From Aeromicrobium fastidiosum (GTDB lineage Bacteria > Actinomycetota > Actinomycetes > Propionibacteriales > Nocardioidaceae), in assembly GCF_017876595.1 (NCBI RefSeq), contig NZ_JAGIOG010000001.1:1798001-1862000 (forward strand): a stretch of 64,000 nucleotides of DNA, in the 5' to 3' direction. The translations under genes were made by a program, and so were the position numbers. This document shows, piece after piece, positions 35,160 through 49,128 of this stretch. Numbering within the stretch: the first letter of the stretch is position 1; each line of letters starts with the position of its first letter. Below the pieces are notes generated by a model. It did not search any database. It had not been told where the DNA came from and saw only the letters and a list, made by a program, of their open reading frames with translations.

Positions 35160-36592
35160 TGAGAGCACGGACCATGCGACGAGGACTCCGCGCGGCAGCC
35201 CTGACGGCGGCAGCCGCCGTCGCGCTCAGCGGCTGCGGGTTCTCCCCCTACCAGCTGCCGCTGCCCGGCGGTGCCGATGTCGGCGACGACCCCTACTCGG
35301 TCAAGATCGCCTTCCGCGACGTGCTCGACCTCGTGCCGCAGAGCGCGGTCCGGGTCAACGACATCGCTGTCGGCAAGGTCACCGACATCAAGCTCGACGG
35401 CTGGACGGCCATGGTCACGGTCAAGATCAACCGCAACGCCAAGCTGCCCGACAACGCCGTCGCCACGATCCGTCAGACCAGCCTGCTCGGCGAGAAGTTC
35501 GTCTCGCTGGCACCTCCGACGACGGGCGCAGTTGGGGTGCTCGGCAACGGTGACGAGATCCCGCTCGACCGGTCGGGCCGCAACCCGGAGATCGAGGAGG
35601 TGCTCGGTGCCGCGTCGCTGCTGTTCAACGGCGGTGGCCTCGAGAAGACCAACACGATCGTCCGCGAGCTCAACAACGCACTCGGCGGCAACGAGCCCGA
35701 GATCAGGGAGCTGCTGTCGACGACGTCCGAGTTCATCGGCCAGCTCGACCAGAACAAGGAAGCGCTGCTGACGTCCCTCGAGAAGGTCAACCGGCTCGCG
35801 ATCGCGGCCAACGACCAGACCGACTCGATCACCGGTGCCCTCGACGAGCTGCCCGAGGCGCTGCGCGTGGTCAACGGCCAGCGCGACGAGCTCGTGGGCC
35901 TGCTGCAGTCGCTCGACCGTCTCGGTGACGTCGCGACCGGGGTCATCCGCACCTCCAAGGCCGACACCGTCGCGGATCTCAAGGCGCTCGTCCCGACCCT
36001 GACCAACCTGTCTCGCGCGGGCGACGACCTCGCGACGTCGACGCAGGCGCTGCTGTCCTTCCCGTTCACCGACGGCTTCGTCGGCGGCAGCGTGGCCAGC
36101 GCGACGGGACGCTGCCAGGACGAGGGCAACGGTCAGAAGGAGATCAAGGAGGGCGCGTGCTTCGGCGACTTCGCCAACCTCTCGGTCAAGCTCAACATCG
36201 GTGTCGAGCAGCTCACCAACATCCTGGGCAACTTCGACCTCGGCGGACTGCTGGGCACGCCCACGGGCTCGACCCCGAGCACCGCCGACATCCCCGACGT
36301 CCAGCCGACGACCCCCCAGGGAGAGCCGACCACCGATCCCGCCGCCGACCCCACGGCCGGACTGCGTGACCTCGTGTCCAACCTGGTGCCCGGCGGATCG
36401 GGCCTGCCCGACCTGGGCCTGAACGGTGGACAGCCGTCGTCGGGAGCCACGCCGGCCCCTGCCGCGACGACGCCGACCAAGGCGCCCGCCGGCTTCCTGT
36501 GCTCGCTGCTCGGCAGCTGCCGGGCACCCGTGGCCAACAGTCCGTCGCCGGCTCTGTCGACGCTGCTGATCGATCCGGTGGTGGCGCCGTGA
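35159..36592 (+). CDS. MCE family lipoprotein, MceE position
   Basis: 477 residues. A lipoprotein signal peptide ends in the lipobox ALSGC (Cys about 26), replacing the membrane anchor of the other five MCE proteins. This is the hallmark of MceE/LprK. The MCE domain follows (RDVLDLVPQSAVRVNDIAV, LGEKFVSLAPP), then a helical domain and a Pro/Thr/Ala-rich C-terminal region with several Cys. The stop overlaps the GTG of MceF. Confidence 0.94.
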   Translation: MRARTMRRGLRAAALTAAAAVALSGCGFSPYQLPLPGGADVGDDPYSVKIAFRDVLDLVPQSAVRVNDIAVGKVTDIKLDGWTAMVTVKINRNAKLPDNAVATIRQTSLLGEKFVSLAPPTTGAVGVLGNGDEIPLDRSGRNPEIEEVLGAASLLFNGGGLEKTNTIVRELNNALGGNEPEIRELLSTTSEFIGQLDQNKEALLTSLEKVNRLAIAANDQTDSITGALDELPEALRVVNGQRDELVGLLQSLDRLGDVATGVIRTSKADTVADLKALVPTLTNLSRAGDDLATSTQALLSFPFTDGFVGGSVASATGRCQDEGNGQKEIKEGACFGDFANLSVKLNIGVEQLTNILGNFDLGGLLGTPTGSTPSTADIPDVQPTTPQGEPTTDPAADPTAGLRDLVSNLVPGGSGLPDLGLNGGQPSSGATPAPAATTPTKAPAGFLCSLLGSCRAPVANSPSPALSTLLIDPVVAP

Positions 36593-37821
36593 TCACCAGG
36601 ATGACCAAGATCCAGCTCGTGATCTTCGCGATCGTGACGATCATCGGTGGAGCGTTCGTCGGCGGACGCTACGCGCAGGTCGACCGGCTGGTCGTCGACC
36701 GCAGCTATCCGATCACGGCGCAGTTCAGCGACTCCGGCGGCATCTTCGCGGGGGCCCAGGTGACGTATCGCGGCATCCCGGTGGGCGAGGTCGCCAAGCT
36801 GCAGTTCGACAACGGCGGCGTCAAGGCGACGCTCGACATCGAGAACAGCGCTCCCGACATCCCCAGCGACGTCACGGCGATCGTGGCCAACAAGTCGGCG
36901 ATCGGCGAGCAGTTCATCGACCTGCAGCCGCAGTCGGACGCCAAGCCGTACCTGGCGTCCGGATCGGTGATCCCGCTGGGACGCACGCGCATCCCGATCG
37001 ACACCACGACACTGCTGGTCGACGTCAACAACCTCGTGACGTCCGTCGACACCGACAACCTGCGCACCGTCGTCGACGAGCTCGGACAGGCCTTCGAGGG
37101 CACCGGACCCGACCTCGCACGCATCCTCGACACCTCGTCGGACTTCATCCAGACGGCCGACGCCAACATCGACGTGACGCGCTCGCTCATCCGCGACTCC
37201 GACAGCGTGCTGCAGACGCAGATCGACAAGCGGGGCCAGCTCGCGACGTTCTCCAAGAACCTCGCGCTGCTCTCCGACACCCTCGTCGACGCCGATCCCG
37301 ATCTGCGCCGTCTGCTCGACAAGGGCGGCGACAGCGCGGCGACGTTGCGCAAGGTCGTCGACGAGAACTCCGAAGACCTCGGCAACGCGATCCGCGACCT
37401 CGTCATCGCCAACAAGCCGCTGGCCGACAACGTGCTGGGCCTGCAGGCGGTCTTCATCCTCTACCCGTACCTGCTCGAGGGATCGTTCACGGCACTGGTC
37501 CCCAACGTGACGGGCGGCAAGGAGACCGGCGACTACAACGCCAAGTTCGGCCTCGTCCTCACGGACACCACGCCGACCTGCACGTACGCCCAGAACGGCG
37601 GCGACGCCTCGGGCTATCGCAAGCGTCTCGGCGAGGGCCGCATCTCTGACGTCCAGTTCGACGTGAACACGGACTGTAAGGTCAAGGACAACAAGATCGC
37701 CCGTCAGCCGTCCAAGACGGTGCTGCGTCGATCGGCCGCCGGTACGCCCTCCTACCAGGGCTCGACGGCAACTGGAAAGGACTCCTGGAAGTGGCTGTTG
37801 AGCGATCCGGTGAACCAGTAG
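36589..37821 (+). CDS. MCE family protein, MceF position
   Basis: 410 residues from GTG 36589, which overlaps the MceE stop (GTGA); ATG 36601 is an in-frame alternative. Membrane anchor about 8-28, MCE domain (SDSGGIFAGAQVTYRGIPV, IGEQFIDLQP) and helical needle region. The C-terminal part contains two Cys (TPTCTY, NTDCKV). Its last 31 bases overlap the start of the next gene. Confidence 0.92.
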   Translation: MITRMTKIQLVIFAIVTIIGGAFVGGRYAQVDRLVVDRSYPITAQFSDSGGIFAGAQVTYRGIPVGEVAKLQFDNGGVKATLDIENSAPDIPSDVTAIVANKSAIGEQFIDLQPQSDAKPYLASGSVIPLGRTRIPIDTTTLLVDVNNLVTSVDTDNLRTVVDELGQAFEGTGPDLARILDTSSDFIQTADANIDVTRSLIRDSDSVLQTQIDKRGQLATFSKNLALLSDTLVDADPDLRRLLDKGGDSAATLRKVVDENSEDLGNAIRDLVIANKPLADNVLGLQAVFILYPYLLEGSFTALVPNVTGGKETGDYNAKFGLVLTDTTPTCTYAQNGGDASGYRKRLGEGRISDVQFDVNTDCKVKDNKIARQPSKTVLRRSAAGTPSYQGSTATGKDSWKWLLSDPVNQ

Positions 37822-38468
37822 CCTGGTCCGCCCGTACTCGGTCCATCCGCCTCCTCGCCGGGCTCTTCGGCCTGGGCGTCGTGCTCGCGCTGGTCGGTGT
37901 CGTGGTGCTGCCGGCCGTCGGTGACGACGGAGGCGACTCGGGCGAGCGCAACAAGGTCGTGGCGAGGGCCAACGACTTCGCGGTCGCCTACAACACCTAC
38001 GACGTGGCCGATCTGGCCGATTACCAGAAGCGGCTCAAGGGCCTGCTGACGACGAGCTACGACAAGCAGTTCGTCGAGATCACCAACGCGGTCTTCGGCG
38101 CGCTCGAGAGCAAGCAGCAGAAGAGCGGCGACGCCAAGGTGCTCGGTGTCGCGATCGAGAGCATCGACGACGACTCGGCCACCGCGATCGTCGCGGTCGA
38201 CGCCTCGATCACCAACACCGACAACGCGGCCGCGGTCGACCGACGCTTCCGCTGGAAGGTCACCTTCAGGAAGGTCAAGGGGGAGTGGCTGGTGTCGAAC
38301 TTCGAGAGCGTCGCGTCGGTCGACGCCCAGGCGACCGCGGTGCCGTCCGATCCGTCGGCCACGGACCCGGCCCCGAGCGACGGCGCGACGACGCCCGCCC
38401 CGACAGGTGCCGCTCCGACCGAGCCCGCCGCCAGCGCACCTGCGCCGACCGAGGGAGCAGACCAGTGA
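37791..38468 (+). CDS. Mce-associated membrane protein (Mas), first
   Basis: 225 residues: a short cytoplasmic N-terminus, one membrane helix (about 19-44), a periplasmic NTF2-like domain (about 50-175, ending VKGEWLVSNFESV) and a Pro/Thr/Ala-rich tail. The single helix plus this domain is the form of Mas proteins that stabilise Mce complexes. The GTG lies inside the end of mceF (31-bp overlap). It overlaps the second Mas gene by GTGA. Confidence 0.85.
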   Translation: MAVERSGEPVAWSARTRSIRLLAGLFGLGVVLALVGVVVLPAVGDDGGDSGERNKVVARANDFAVAYNTYDVADLADYQKRLKGLLTTSYDKQFVEITNAVFGALESKQQKSGDAKVLGVAIESIDDDSATAIVAVDASITNTDNAAAVDRRFRWKVTFRKVKGEWLVSNFESVASVDAQATAVPSDPSATDPAPSDGATTPAPTGAAPTEPAASAPAPTEGADQ

Positions 38469-39355
38469 GCGACTCCAACGGCCCCGTGCGCCGACGCCGC
38501 ATCGCCGGCGAGGCCGCCCCCGCTGCTCCGGTGCAGAAGCCCGTCGTCAAGAAGGCCGCCAAGAAGCCGGCAGTCAAGAAGTCGTCGGCCGCGAAGGCCG
38601 CCGAGGGCAAGGCCTCGCCCGCTGCTGCGCCGTCGCCCGCGACCAAGAAGGCACCCGCTACCAAGAAGGCGCCCGCCACCAAGCCCGTGGGCACGGCCAA
38701 GGCCAAGGCCGCTGGTCCGTCGGTCGCGACCCCGGCACGCAAGCCGACCGTCACCAAGCCGGTCGTCGCGCCGAAGGTGCCCGGCCGGACGTCCGCGACG
38801 GCACCTGCCGACGACACGTCGCGCAACGACCGTCCGGCGGGCTCGCGCCCGTCCCGGCGTGACCTGCTGTGGCTCGTGCCGGCCACGCTGGTGACGATCG
38901 CGGCGCTCGTCGCGGGCGTGTGGTGCGTCGTTGCGCAGCCCGGTTCCGGCACGAGCGACAGCGACCTCGACACGTCGCGCCGGCAGGCCTCGTCGGCCGC
39001 GGCGAGCGCGTCCGAGGCGATCTTCTCGTTCCGCTACGACCAGCTCGATCAGCACCTCACGGCATCCAAGGCGCTCATGACGCCGGCGTTCGCCAAGGAC
39101 TTCGACAAGATCGCGCCAGCCCTGACCGAGCTGGCTCCGCAGCGCAAGATCGTGGTGCAGGCGGTGGCGCGCGAATCGGGTGCCCTGCCGTGCGGAGACG
39201 ACTGCTCGGCCACCCGGGCCGACGTGCTGGTGTTCGTCGACCAGGCGCGTCTGGTCGGCGACGACGCACAGCCCACGGTGTTCGCCAACCGCATCAAGGT
39301 GTCGATGGTCAAGGCCAAGGACGGCTGGCTCGTGTCCAACATCCGCGCCCTCTAG
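38465..39355 (+). CDS. Mce-associated membrane protein (Mas), second, with Lys/Ala/Pro-rich tail
   Basis: 296 residues. The first about 135 residues are a cytoplasmic, highly basic, disordered tail with repeated KKxPA(T/V)KK units, resembling histone-H1-like sequence. One membrane helix (about 138-160) and a periplasmic NTF2-like domain ending KDGWLVSNIRAL follow, homologous to the preceding gene. The tail could bind nucleic acid, polyphosphate or acidic lipid; this is speculative. Last gene of the mce operon; no clear terminator follows. Confidence 0.85.
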   Translation: MSDSNGPVRRRRIAGEAAPAAPVQKPVVKKAAKKPAVKKSSAAKAAEGKASPAAAPSPATKKAPATKKAPATKPVGTAKAKAAGPSVATPARKPTVTKPVVAPKVPGRTSATAPADDTSRNDRPAGSRPSRRDLLWLVPATLVTIAALVAGVWCVVAQPGSGTSDSDLDTSRRQASSAAASASEAIFSFRYDQLDQHLTASKALMTPAFAKDFDKIAPALTELAPQRKIVVQAVARESGALPCGDDCSATRADVLVFVDQARLVGDDAQPTVFANRIKVSMVKAKDGWLVSNIRAL

Positions 39356-39489
39356 GTCGGGACCTTGGGCCCGTTGCCGGGCTTGCCCCGCGCAACCGAA
39401 ACCTCTGCGGTTGCAGCGCGAAACCGCTGCAGCGTTGACGAAAAGCCAAATAGCGTCACCTATAAACCGGCTCTTGTCAAGACCCGCCC

Positions 39490-39518
39490 TTGCTTCGGCG
39501 TGGCTCCCGCGTTACACT
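39490..39518 (+). promoter_or_regulatory. rpoB promoter
   Basis: TTGCTT (39490-39495), 17-nt spacer, TACACT (39513-39518), giving a leader of about 125 nt. Further upstream TTGACG (39435-39440) with an ACCTAT-like -10 may be a second promoter. The 39356-39460 stretch also has short inverted repeats (GCAACC/GGTTGC), but no gene. Confidence 0.6.
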
Positions 39519-39651
39519 GAACTTTCGCGCTCGCCTTGTCCTGCCCATCTCCTCACCGAGATGTCACGGCGCCCCTTGACCGGGGTCGATTGGCGTGCGC
39601 GGAGCACGACCTCACGAGCCACCCGCCTGCGAGCCCTTGGAAGGACCCCTC

Positions 39652-42600
39652 TTGGCCGCCTCGCGCACCTCCGCATCTGTTCAGCCCCGCCGTATCTCGT
39701 TCGCCAAAATTGCAGAACCCCTCGAGGTCCCAGAGCTTCTCGCTCTGCAGACCGACAGCTTCGCTTGGCTGATCGGCGACGAGAAGTGGCAGGAAGGTGT
39801 CGAAGCCGCTCTTGCAGCTGGCCGCACCGACGTGTCCACCAAGTCCGGTCTGGAGGAGATCTTCGAGGAGATCTCCCCGATCGAGGACTTCTCCGAGACG
39901 ATGAGCCTGTCGTTCCGCGATCACCGCTTCGAGCCTCCGAAGTACTCGGTCGACGACTGCAAGGACCGCGACGTCACATACGCCGCGCCGCTGTTCGTCA
40001 CCGCCGAGTTCATGAACAACGAGACCGGCGAGATCAAGAGCCAGACCGTCTTCATGGGCGACTTCCCGCTCATGACCGACAAGGGCACCTTCATCATCAA
40101 CGGCACCGAGCGTGTCGTGGTGTCGCAGCTGGTCCGCTCGCCCGGTGTCTACTTCGAGCGCACGCCCGACAAGACGTCCGACAAGGACATCTACACGGCC
40201 AAGGTCATCCCCTCGCGCGGTGCCTGGCTCGAGTTCGAGATCGACAAGCGCGACATGGTCGGCGTCCGCCTCGACCGCAAGCGCAAGCAGAGCGTCACGG
40301 TGCTGCTCAAGGCCCTCGGCTGGACCGAGGCCCAGATCCTCGAGGAGTTCGGCCAGTACGAGTCGATCCGCCTGACCCTCGAGAAGGACAACACGGTCGG
40401 CCAGGACGACGCGCTGCTCGACATCTACCGCAAGCTGCGTCCGGGCGAACCGCCGAGCCGCGAAGCTGCCCAGACCCTTCTGGACAACTACTACTTCAAC
40501 GCCAAGCGCTACGACACGGCCAAGGTCGGTCGCTACAAGATCAACAAGAAGCTCGGCGTCGACGAGGCCTTCGACCAGCAGACGCTGACGATCGACGACA
40601 TCGTCTCGACGATCAAGTACATCGTCGCGCTGCACGCCGGTGAGACCGAGCTCGAGACGGCTGCCGGCTCGACGATCGTCGAGGCCGACGACATCGACCA
40701 CTTCGGCAACCGCCGCATGCGGTCGGTCGGCGAGCTGATCCAGAACCAGCTCCGCACGGGCCTGGCCCGCATGGAGCGGGTCGTCCGCGAGCGCATGACG
40801 ACCCAGGACGTCGAGGCCATCACGCCGCAGACCCTGATCAACATCCGCCCGGTCGTCGCGGCGCTGAAGGAGTTCTTCGGAACGTCGCAGCTGTCGCAGT
40901 TCATGGACCAGAACAACCCGCTCGCGGGCCTGACGCACAAGCGTCGTCTGTCGGCCCTCGGACCGGGTGGTCTGTCGCGTGAGCGCGCCGGCTACGAGGT
41001 CCGCGACGTCCACCCGTCGCACTACGGCCGCATGTGCCCCATCGAGACCCCCGAGGGCCCGAACATCGGCCTGATCGGCTCGCTGGCGTCGTACGGTCGC
41101 ATCAACTCGTTCGGCTTCGTCGAGACCCCGTACCGCAAGGTCGTCGACGGCACCGTCACCGAGCAGATCGACTACCTGACCGCGACCGACGAGGACCGCT
41201 ACATCGTCGCGCAGGCCAACTCGATCCTGACCGAGCAGTCGACCTTCGCCGAGGACATGGTCCTCGTGCGCCAGAAGGGTGGCGAGGCCGAGCTGCGTCC
41301 CGCCGCCGACGTCGACTACATGGACGTCTCGCCGCGTCAGATGGTGTCGGTGGCCACGGCCCTGATCCCGTTCCTCGAGCACGATGACGCCAACCGCGCC
41401 CTCATGGGCTCGAACATGCAGCGTCAGGCTGTCCCGCTGATCCGCAACGACGCGCCGCTCGTCGGCACCGGCATGGAGTTCCGTGCCGCCGTCGACGCCG
41501 GTGACGTCACGGTCGCCAAGGTCGCCGGCGTGGTCAACGAGGTGTCCGCGGACGCCATCGAGATCATGCAGGACGACGGTTCGTACTTCACGTACCGCCT
41601 GGCCAAGTTCAAGCGCTCCAACCAGGGCACCTGCACCAACCAGCGTCCGCTGGTGGCACACGGGCAGCGCGTCGAGGTCGGCACGCCGCTGGCCGACGGT
41701 CCCTGCACCGACGAGGGCGAGATGGCGCTGGGCACCAACCTGCTCGTCGCCTTCATGCCCTGGCAGGGTCACAACTACGAGGACGCGATCATCCTGTCCC
41801 AGCGTGTCGTCCAGGACGACCTGCTGACCTCGATCCACATCGAGGAGCACGAGGTCGACGCTCGCGACACCAAGCTCGGACCCGAGGAGATCACGCGGGA
41901 CATCCCCAACGTCTCCGAGGAGATGCTGGCCGATCTCGACGAGCGCGGCATCATCCGCATCGGTGCCGAGGTCGGCAACGGTGACGTCCTGGTCGGCAAG
42001 GTCACGCCCAAGGGCGAGACCGAGCTGACGCCTGAGGAGCGACTGCTCCGGGCGATCTTCGGCGAGAAGGCGCGCGAGGTGCGCGACACCTCGCTCAAGG
42101 TCCCGCACGGCGAGTCCGGCACCGTCATCGGTGTGCGCGTGTTCGACTCCGCGGAGGGCGACGAGCTCTCCCCGGGCGTCAACCAGCTGGTTCGCGTCTA
42201 CGTGGCCCAGAAGCGCAAGATCTCCAACGGTGACAAGCTCGCCGGTCGTCACGGCAACAAGGGCGTCATCTCCAAGATCAACCCGGTCGAGGACATGCCG
42301 TTCCTGGAGGACGGCACGCCCGTCGACATCGTCCTGAACCCCCTCGGCATCCCCGGACGCATGAACGTGGGACAGGTCCTGGAGACGCACCTCGGCTGGG
42401 TCGCCAAGACCGGCTGGGACATCACCGACATGAAGGACGAGTGGGCCGACCGCCTGCGCGCGATCGGTGCCGACCGTGCACCGCGCGACAGCAACGTCGC
42501 CACGCCGGTCTTCGACGGTGCCCGCGAGGACGAGATCCAGGGACTCCTGGCCTCGACCCTGCCCAACCGCGACGGTGAGCGCATGGTCAAGCGCGACGGC

Positions 42601-43113
42601 AAGGCCCGTCTGTTCGACGGCCGCACCGGCGAGCCCTTCCCCGACCCCGTGTCGGTGGGCTACATGTACCTGCTCAAGCTGCACCACCTGGTCGACGACA
42701 AGATCCATGCACGTTCCACGGGTCCGTACTCGATGATCACGCAGCAGCCCCTGGGCGGTAAGGCGCAGTTCGGCGGACAGCGTTTCGGTGAGATGGAGGT
42801 GTGGGCCCTCGAGGCCTACGGAGCGGCGTACGCGCTGCAGGAGCTCCTGACCATCAAGTCCGACGACATCCTCGGACGCGTCAAGGTCTACGAAGCCATC
42901 GTCAAGGGCGAGAACGTGCCGGAGCCGGGTATCCCGGAGTCCTTCAAGGTTCTCGTCAAGGAGATGCAGTCGCTGTGTCTCAACGTCGAGGTGCTCTCGA
43001 GCGACGGAACCGCTGTCGAGATGCGCGACGCCGAAGAGGATCTCTTCCGCGCCGCCGAAGAGCTCGGCATCGACCTGTCCCGGCGCGAGCCCTCCAGCGT
43101 GGAAGAAGTCTGA
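39652..43113 (+). CDS. rpoB: RNA polymerase subunit beta
   Basis: 1153 residues. TTG start chosen: GGAAGGA lies 7-8 nt upstream and the product begins [10 protein letters not shown] before [21 protein letters not shown], like mycobacterial RpoB, which also uses TTG. The rifampicin region near residues 409-440 reads [20 protein letters not shown] then [11 protein letters not shown]. The key Asp, His and Ser residues are wild type, so no sequence-based rifampicin resistance is seen. C-terminal signatures include [20 protein letters not shown]. Paired with rpoC, 92 bp apart. Confidence 0.98.
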   Translation: MAASRTSASVQPRRISFAKIAEPLEVPELLALQTDSFAWLIGDEKWQEGVEAALAAGRTDVSTKSGLEEIFEEISPIEDFSETMSLSFRDHRFEPPKYSVDDCKDRDVTYAAPLFVTAEFMNNETGEIKSQTVFMGDFPLMTDKGTFIINGTERVVVSQLVRSPGVYFERTPDKTSDKDIYTAKVIPSRGAWLEFEIDKRDMVGVRLDRKRKQSVTVLLKALGWTEAQILEEFGQYESIRLTLEKDNTVGQDDALLDIYRKLRPGEPPSREAAQTLLDNYYFNAKRYDTAKVGRYKINKKLGVDEAFDQQTLTIDDIVSTIKYIVALHAGETELETAAGSTIVEADDIDHFGNRRMRSVGELIQNQLRTGLARMERVVRERMTTQDVEAITPQTLINIRPVVAALKEFFGTSQLSQFMDQNNPLAGLTHKRRLSALGPGGLSRERAGYEVRDVHPSHYGRMCPIETPEGPNIGLIGSLASYGRINSFGFVETPYRKVVDGTVTEQIDYLTATDEDRYIVAQANSILTEQSTFAEDMVLVRQKGGEAELRPAADVDYMDVSPRQMVSVATALIPFLEHDDANRALMGSNMQRQAVPLIRNDAPLVGTGMEFRAAVDAGDVTVAKVAGVVNEVSADAIEIMQDDGSYFTYRLAKFKRSNQGTCTNQRPLVAHGQRVEVGTPLADGPCTDEGEMALGTNLLVAFMPWQGHNYEDAIILSQRVVQDDLLTSIHIEEHEVDARDTKLGPEEITRDIPNVSEEMLADLDERGIIRIGAEVGNGDVLVGKVTPKGETELTPEERLLRAIFGEKAREVRDTSLKVPHGESGTVIGVRVFDSAEGDELSPGVNQLVRVYVAQKRKISNGDKLAGRHGNKGVISKINPVEDMPFLEDGTPVDIVLNPLGIPGRMNVGQVLETHLGWVAKTGWDITDMKDEWADRLRAIGADRAPRDSNVATPVFDGAREDEIQGLLASTLPNRDGERMVKRDGKARLFDGRTGEPFPDPVSVGYMYLLKLHHLVDDKIHARSTGPYSMITQQPLGGKAQFGGQRFGEMEVWALEAYGAAYALQELLTIKSDDILGRVKVYEAIVKGENVPEPGIPESFKVLVKEMQSLCLNVEVLSSDGTAVEMRDAEEDLFRAAEELGIDLSRREPSSVEEV

Positions 43114-43205
43114 GCCTCGTCGAGGGGCCGTCGTCGCTGACGGCCCCTCGCACTCAGACCCTCCCGCCACTTAGCAAGAACCTCTGAAAGGGAAAGAAGA
43201 CCAAC

Positions 43206-47027
<3,822 letters not shown>

Positions 47028-47040
47028 TCACCCACCGCAT

Positions 47041-47076
47041 GACAGGACCCCCGGCCACGCGGCCGGGGGTCCTGTC
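47041..47076 (+). terminator. rpoBC terminator
   Basis: A perfect 16-bp stem, GACAGGACCCCCGGCC (47041-47056) with its complement (47061-47076), loop ACGC. It begins 14 nt after the rpoC stop. Confidence 0.9.
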
Positions 47077-47157
47077 GTTGGTCGAGCCGATCCGCCACCG
47101 GTGATGAGGGTTGGTGGTTGCCGGACCTACCCGAAACCCTCGTCGCCCGTCGCGTGG

Positions 47158-47928
47158 CTAGACGCCGTTGCGCCGGAGCACCCGGTCGAGCTGCTCAGCG
47201 GTGATCGCGGCGTTCGCAGGCCGCTCGTAGAAGTGCTTGTGGGTCGGCGACTGGCCGCTGCCCGGCGCGCCCCGGTCGTTGCAGATCGCGTCGCCGGCGA
47301 CGCAGAAGCTGATTGCCGCATGGCGAAGCGGGGTCGGGATTTGGGGGCCGGCTCCGAGGCGTCCGTGGCCGCCCGTCGGCTGGGCCGCGTAGGACCAGCG
47401 GGCGATGGGGTCGCCCGGGTTGTCCGTGGGATCGGCGATCATCGCGATGAGCGCCACGCGAGACCTCACGGACGGCGGCACCGACATCGCGGCGGTGTGC
47501 ACGACGTGGGCGCCCTGGCTGAAGCCGACGAGGGCGAACCGGCTCGACGGGCACTCCGCGGCCAGTGACGCCAGGCGGTCGAGGGCCAGCCGGCCACCGG
47601 CCGCGGTGTTGCGCAGGAAACCGGCGGCCGTCGGCGTCGGCGACGAGTCGTACAGGACCGGCTCCATGTGCACCGTGACGTCGGCGCGCTGACGGAGCCG
47701 CCTAGCCAGCTGCTCGACCGTGACACGCACCTCCGTGCCGACGCCGAGGTTGCGATCGGCGCTCTGCATCGAGCCGCGGGCCCCGATCACGACGAGATCG
47801 GCGCACGTGCGAGCCGTCAGCAGGGGACCCGTGGGCGTGCGGACCGGATCGTCCGCGCGCGGCGAGCATCCGCTGAGGAGCAGGAGCGCTACGAGGGTGG
47901 CGGCTGCACGGGTCAGCCGATGGTTCAC
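47158..47928 (-). CDS. Cutinase-family lipoprotein (secreted esterase)
   Basis: 256 residues with a lipoprotein signal peptide ending LLLLSGC (Cys about 21). Cutinase fold: CADLVVIGARGS near the N-terminus, the nucleophile elbow VGFSQGAHV, a disulfide/Asp region CVAGDAICND (Asp) and HKHFYER (His). In actinobacteria such enzymes hydrolyse lipid esters or act on cell-envelope lipids. GTG start; its start overlaps the acyltransferase stop by 4 nt, so both are probably co-expressed. Confidence 0.85.
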   Translation of the reverse strand: MNHRLTRAAATLVALLLLSGCSPRADDPVRTPTGPLLTARTCADLVVIGARGSMQSADRNLGVGTEVRVTVEQLARRLRQRADVTVHMEPVLYDSSPTPTAAGFLRNTAAGGRLALDRLASLAAECPSSRFALVGFSQGAHVVHTAAMSVPPSVRSRVALIAMIADPTDNPGDPIARWSYAAQPTGGHGRLGAGPQIPTPLRHAAISFCVAGDAICNDRGAPGSGQSPTHKHFYERPANAAITAEQLDRVLRRNGV

Positions 47929-49055
47929 GGCGCCGTGACCGGAGCCTGCGTCGCGGCGGCAGTTGGCGTCGCGGCGGCCGCCTCGACGGATGAGGCAGGC
48001 ACCCGCACGGAGGGCGGCTCCGCCTCGCGGAACAGCCACGTCAGCTTGGGCTCGAACAGCGGCCGGAAGGCCGTTGACACCGGCTTGGTCATCAGCAGGT
48101 TGGCCACCACGACAGCCACGACCATGCAGCCCACGACCGACGCCGCACCGTACTGCTCGAGCCGCGCCCACAGGTCGAACTGACGGTCGAGCAGGATGAT
48201 GATGAAGCCGTGCAGCAGGTAGCAGTAGAACGTCCGGCCGCCCAGCACCGTCGTGATGGAGCGTGCCCGCGGGATCAGCGACAGCGTCGCGAACGTCAGC
48301 AGAGCTCCGACCAGCAGCAGCGAGCCTCGCGTCGCGATGCCACCCCACGGGCTGGCGTCGAGGGGGTCCTCGGAGTAGCGGTCCTTCCAGAGCAGCCACT
48401 GCGTCGTCCAGTCGCTCGCGTACAGCTGGCAGATGACGAACGACGTCACCAGCACGACGACCGAGGCGATGCGGATGCGCACGTCGCCGAGCCGCATGAA
48501 CAGCTCGCGGTTCATGTGCAGCCCGATGACCCAGAACGGCAACAACGCCAGCACCTTGGGCAGGGCGAGGACGTTGGGGATCTCGATCAGGCCGGCGAGC
48601 AGGGAGATCACGATCGAGGTCGTGATGGGGTACTTCAGGGCCCGCCAGATGGGGGTCGTGATGCGCCAGATGAACAGGGCCGCGAGGAACCAGCCGAGCC
48701 ACTGCGGCGACAGGATCATGAGGTTCTCGGGCTTGCCGTCGTAGTGGCGCGTGATGAGCTGCAGGCTCAGCTCGACCAGCAGGTACGGGACGATCAGCGT
48801 GCTGACGATGCGGCGGATCTGCCGGAAGTCGCCGATGTAGTGGCGTGCGGTGTAGCCCGAGATCAGGATGAAGAACGGCATGTGGAACAGGTAGATCCAG
48901 GTGTAGACGCCCTTGGCGGAGTCCATCACGACGAGCTCGGTCAGCGAGTGGCCGATGACGACCAGCAGCATGACCCAGTAGCGGGCGTTGTCGAGATAGG
49001 CCACGCGCTCCTTGGGGGGAGACGTGGCCACCGGAAGCGGGTCGAGAGCACTCAT
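47925..49055 (-). CDS. Membrane acyltransferase (acyltransferase 3 family)
   Basis: 376 residues with about ten membrane helices. The N-terminal YLDNARYWVMLLVVIGHSL holds the catalytic His region of acyltransferase-3 (OafA/OpgC-like) proteins, and later FHMPFFILISGYTARHY matches the second family motif. Such proteins acylate polysaccharides or other envelope substrates. The C-terminal 40 residues are Pro/Ala-rich. The ATG lies 8 nt from a TAGAGT box, suggesting a leaderless mRNA. It is divergent from the NUDIX gene. Confidence 0.85.
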   Translation of the reverse strand: MSALDPLPVATSPPKERVAYLDNARYWVMLLVVIGHSLTELVVMDSAKGVYTWIYLFHMPFFILISGYTARHYIGDFRQIRRIVSTLIVPYLLVELSLQLITRHYDGKPENLMILSPQWLGWFLAALFIWRITTPIWRALKYPITTSIVISLLAGLIEIPNVLALPKVLALLPFWVIGLHMNRELFMRLGDVRIRIASVVVLVTSFVICQLYASDWTTQWLLWKDRYSEDPLDASPWGGIATRGSLLLVGALLTFATLSLIPRARSITTVLGGRTFYCYLLHGFIIILLDRQFDLWARLEQYGAASVVGCMVVAVVVANLLMTKPVSTAFRPLFEPKLTWLFREAEPPSVRVPASSVEAAAATPTAAATQAPVTAP

Positions 49056-49128
49056 CGCAGATGACTCTAATAGCCTGACCTGAATCCGTCCTGAATCCGC
49101 CCCGTCCAGCCCGACCAGGGAGCCAGCC

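Noticed and set aside
40879..40975. Rifampicin-resistance substitution in rpoB
   Set aside because: The key Asp, His and Ser positions are wild type; Ala in NPLAGLTH is a neutral-looking variation.
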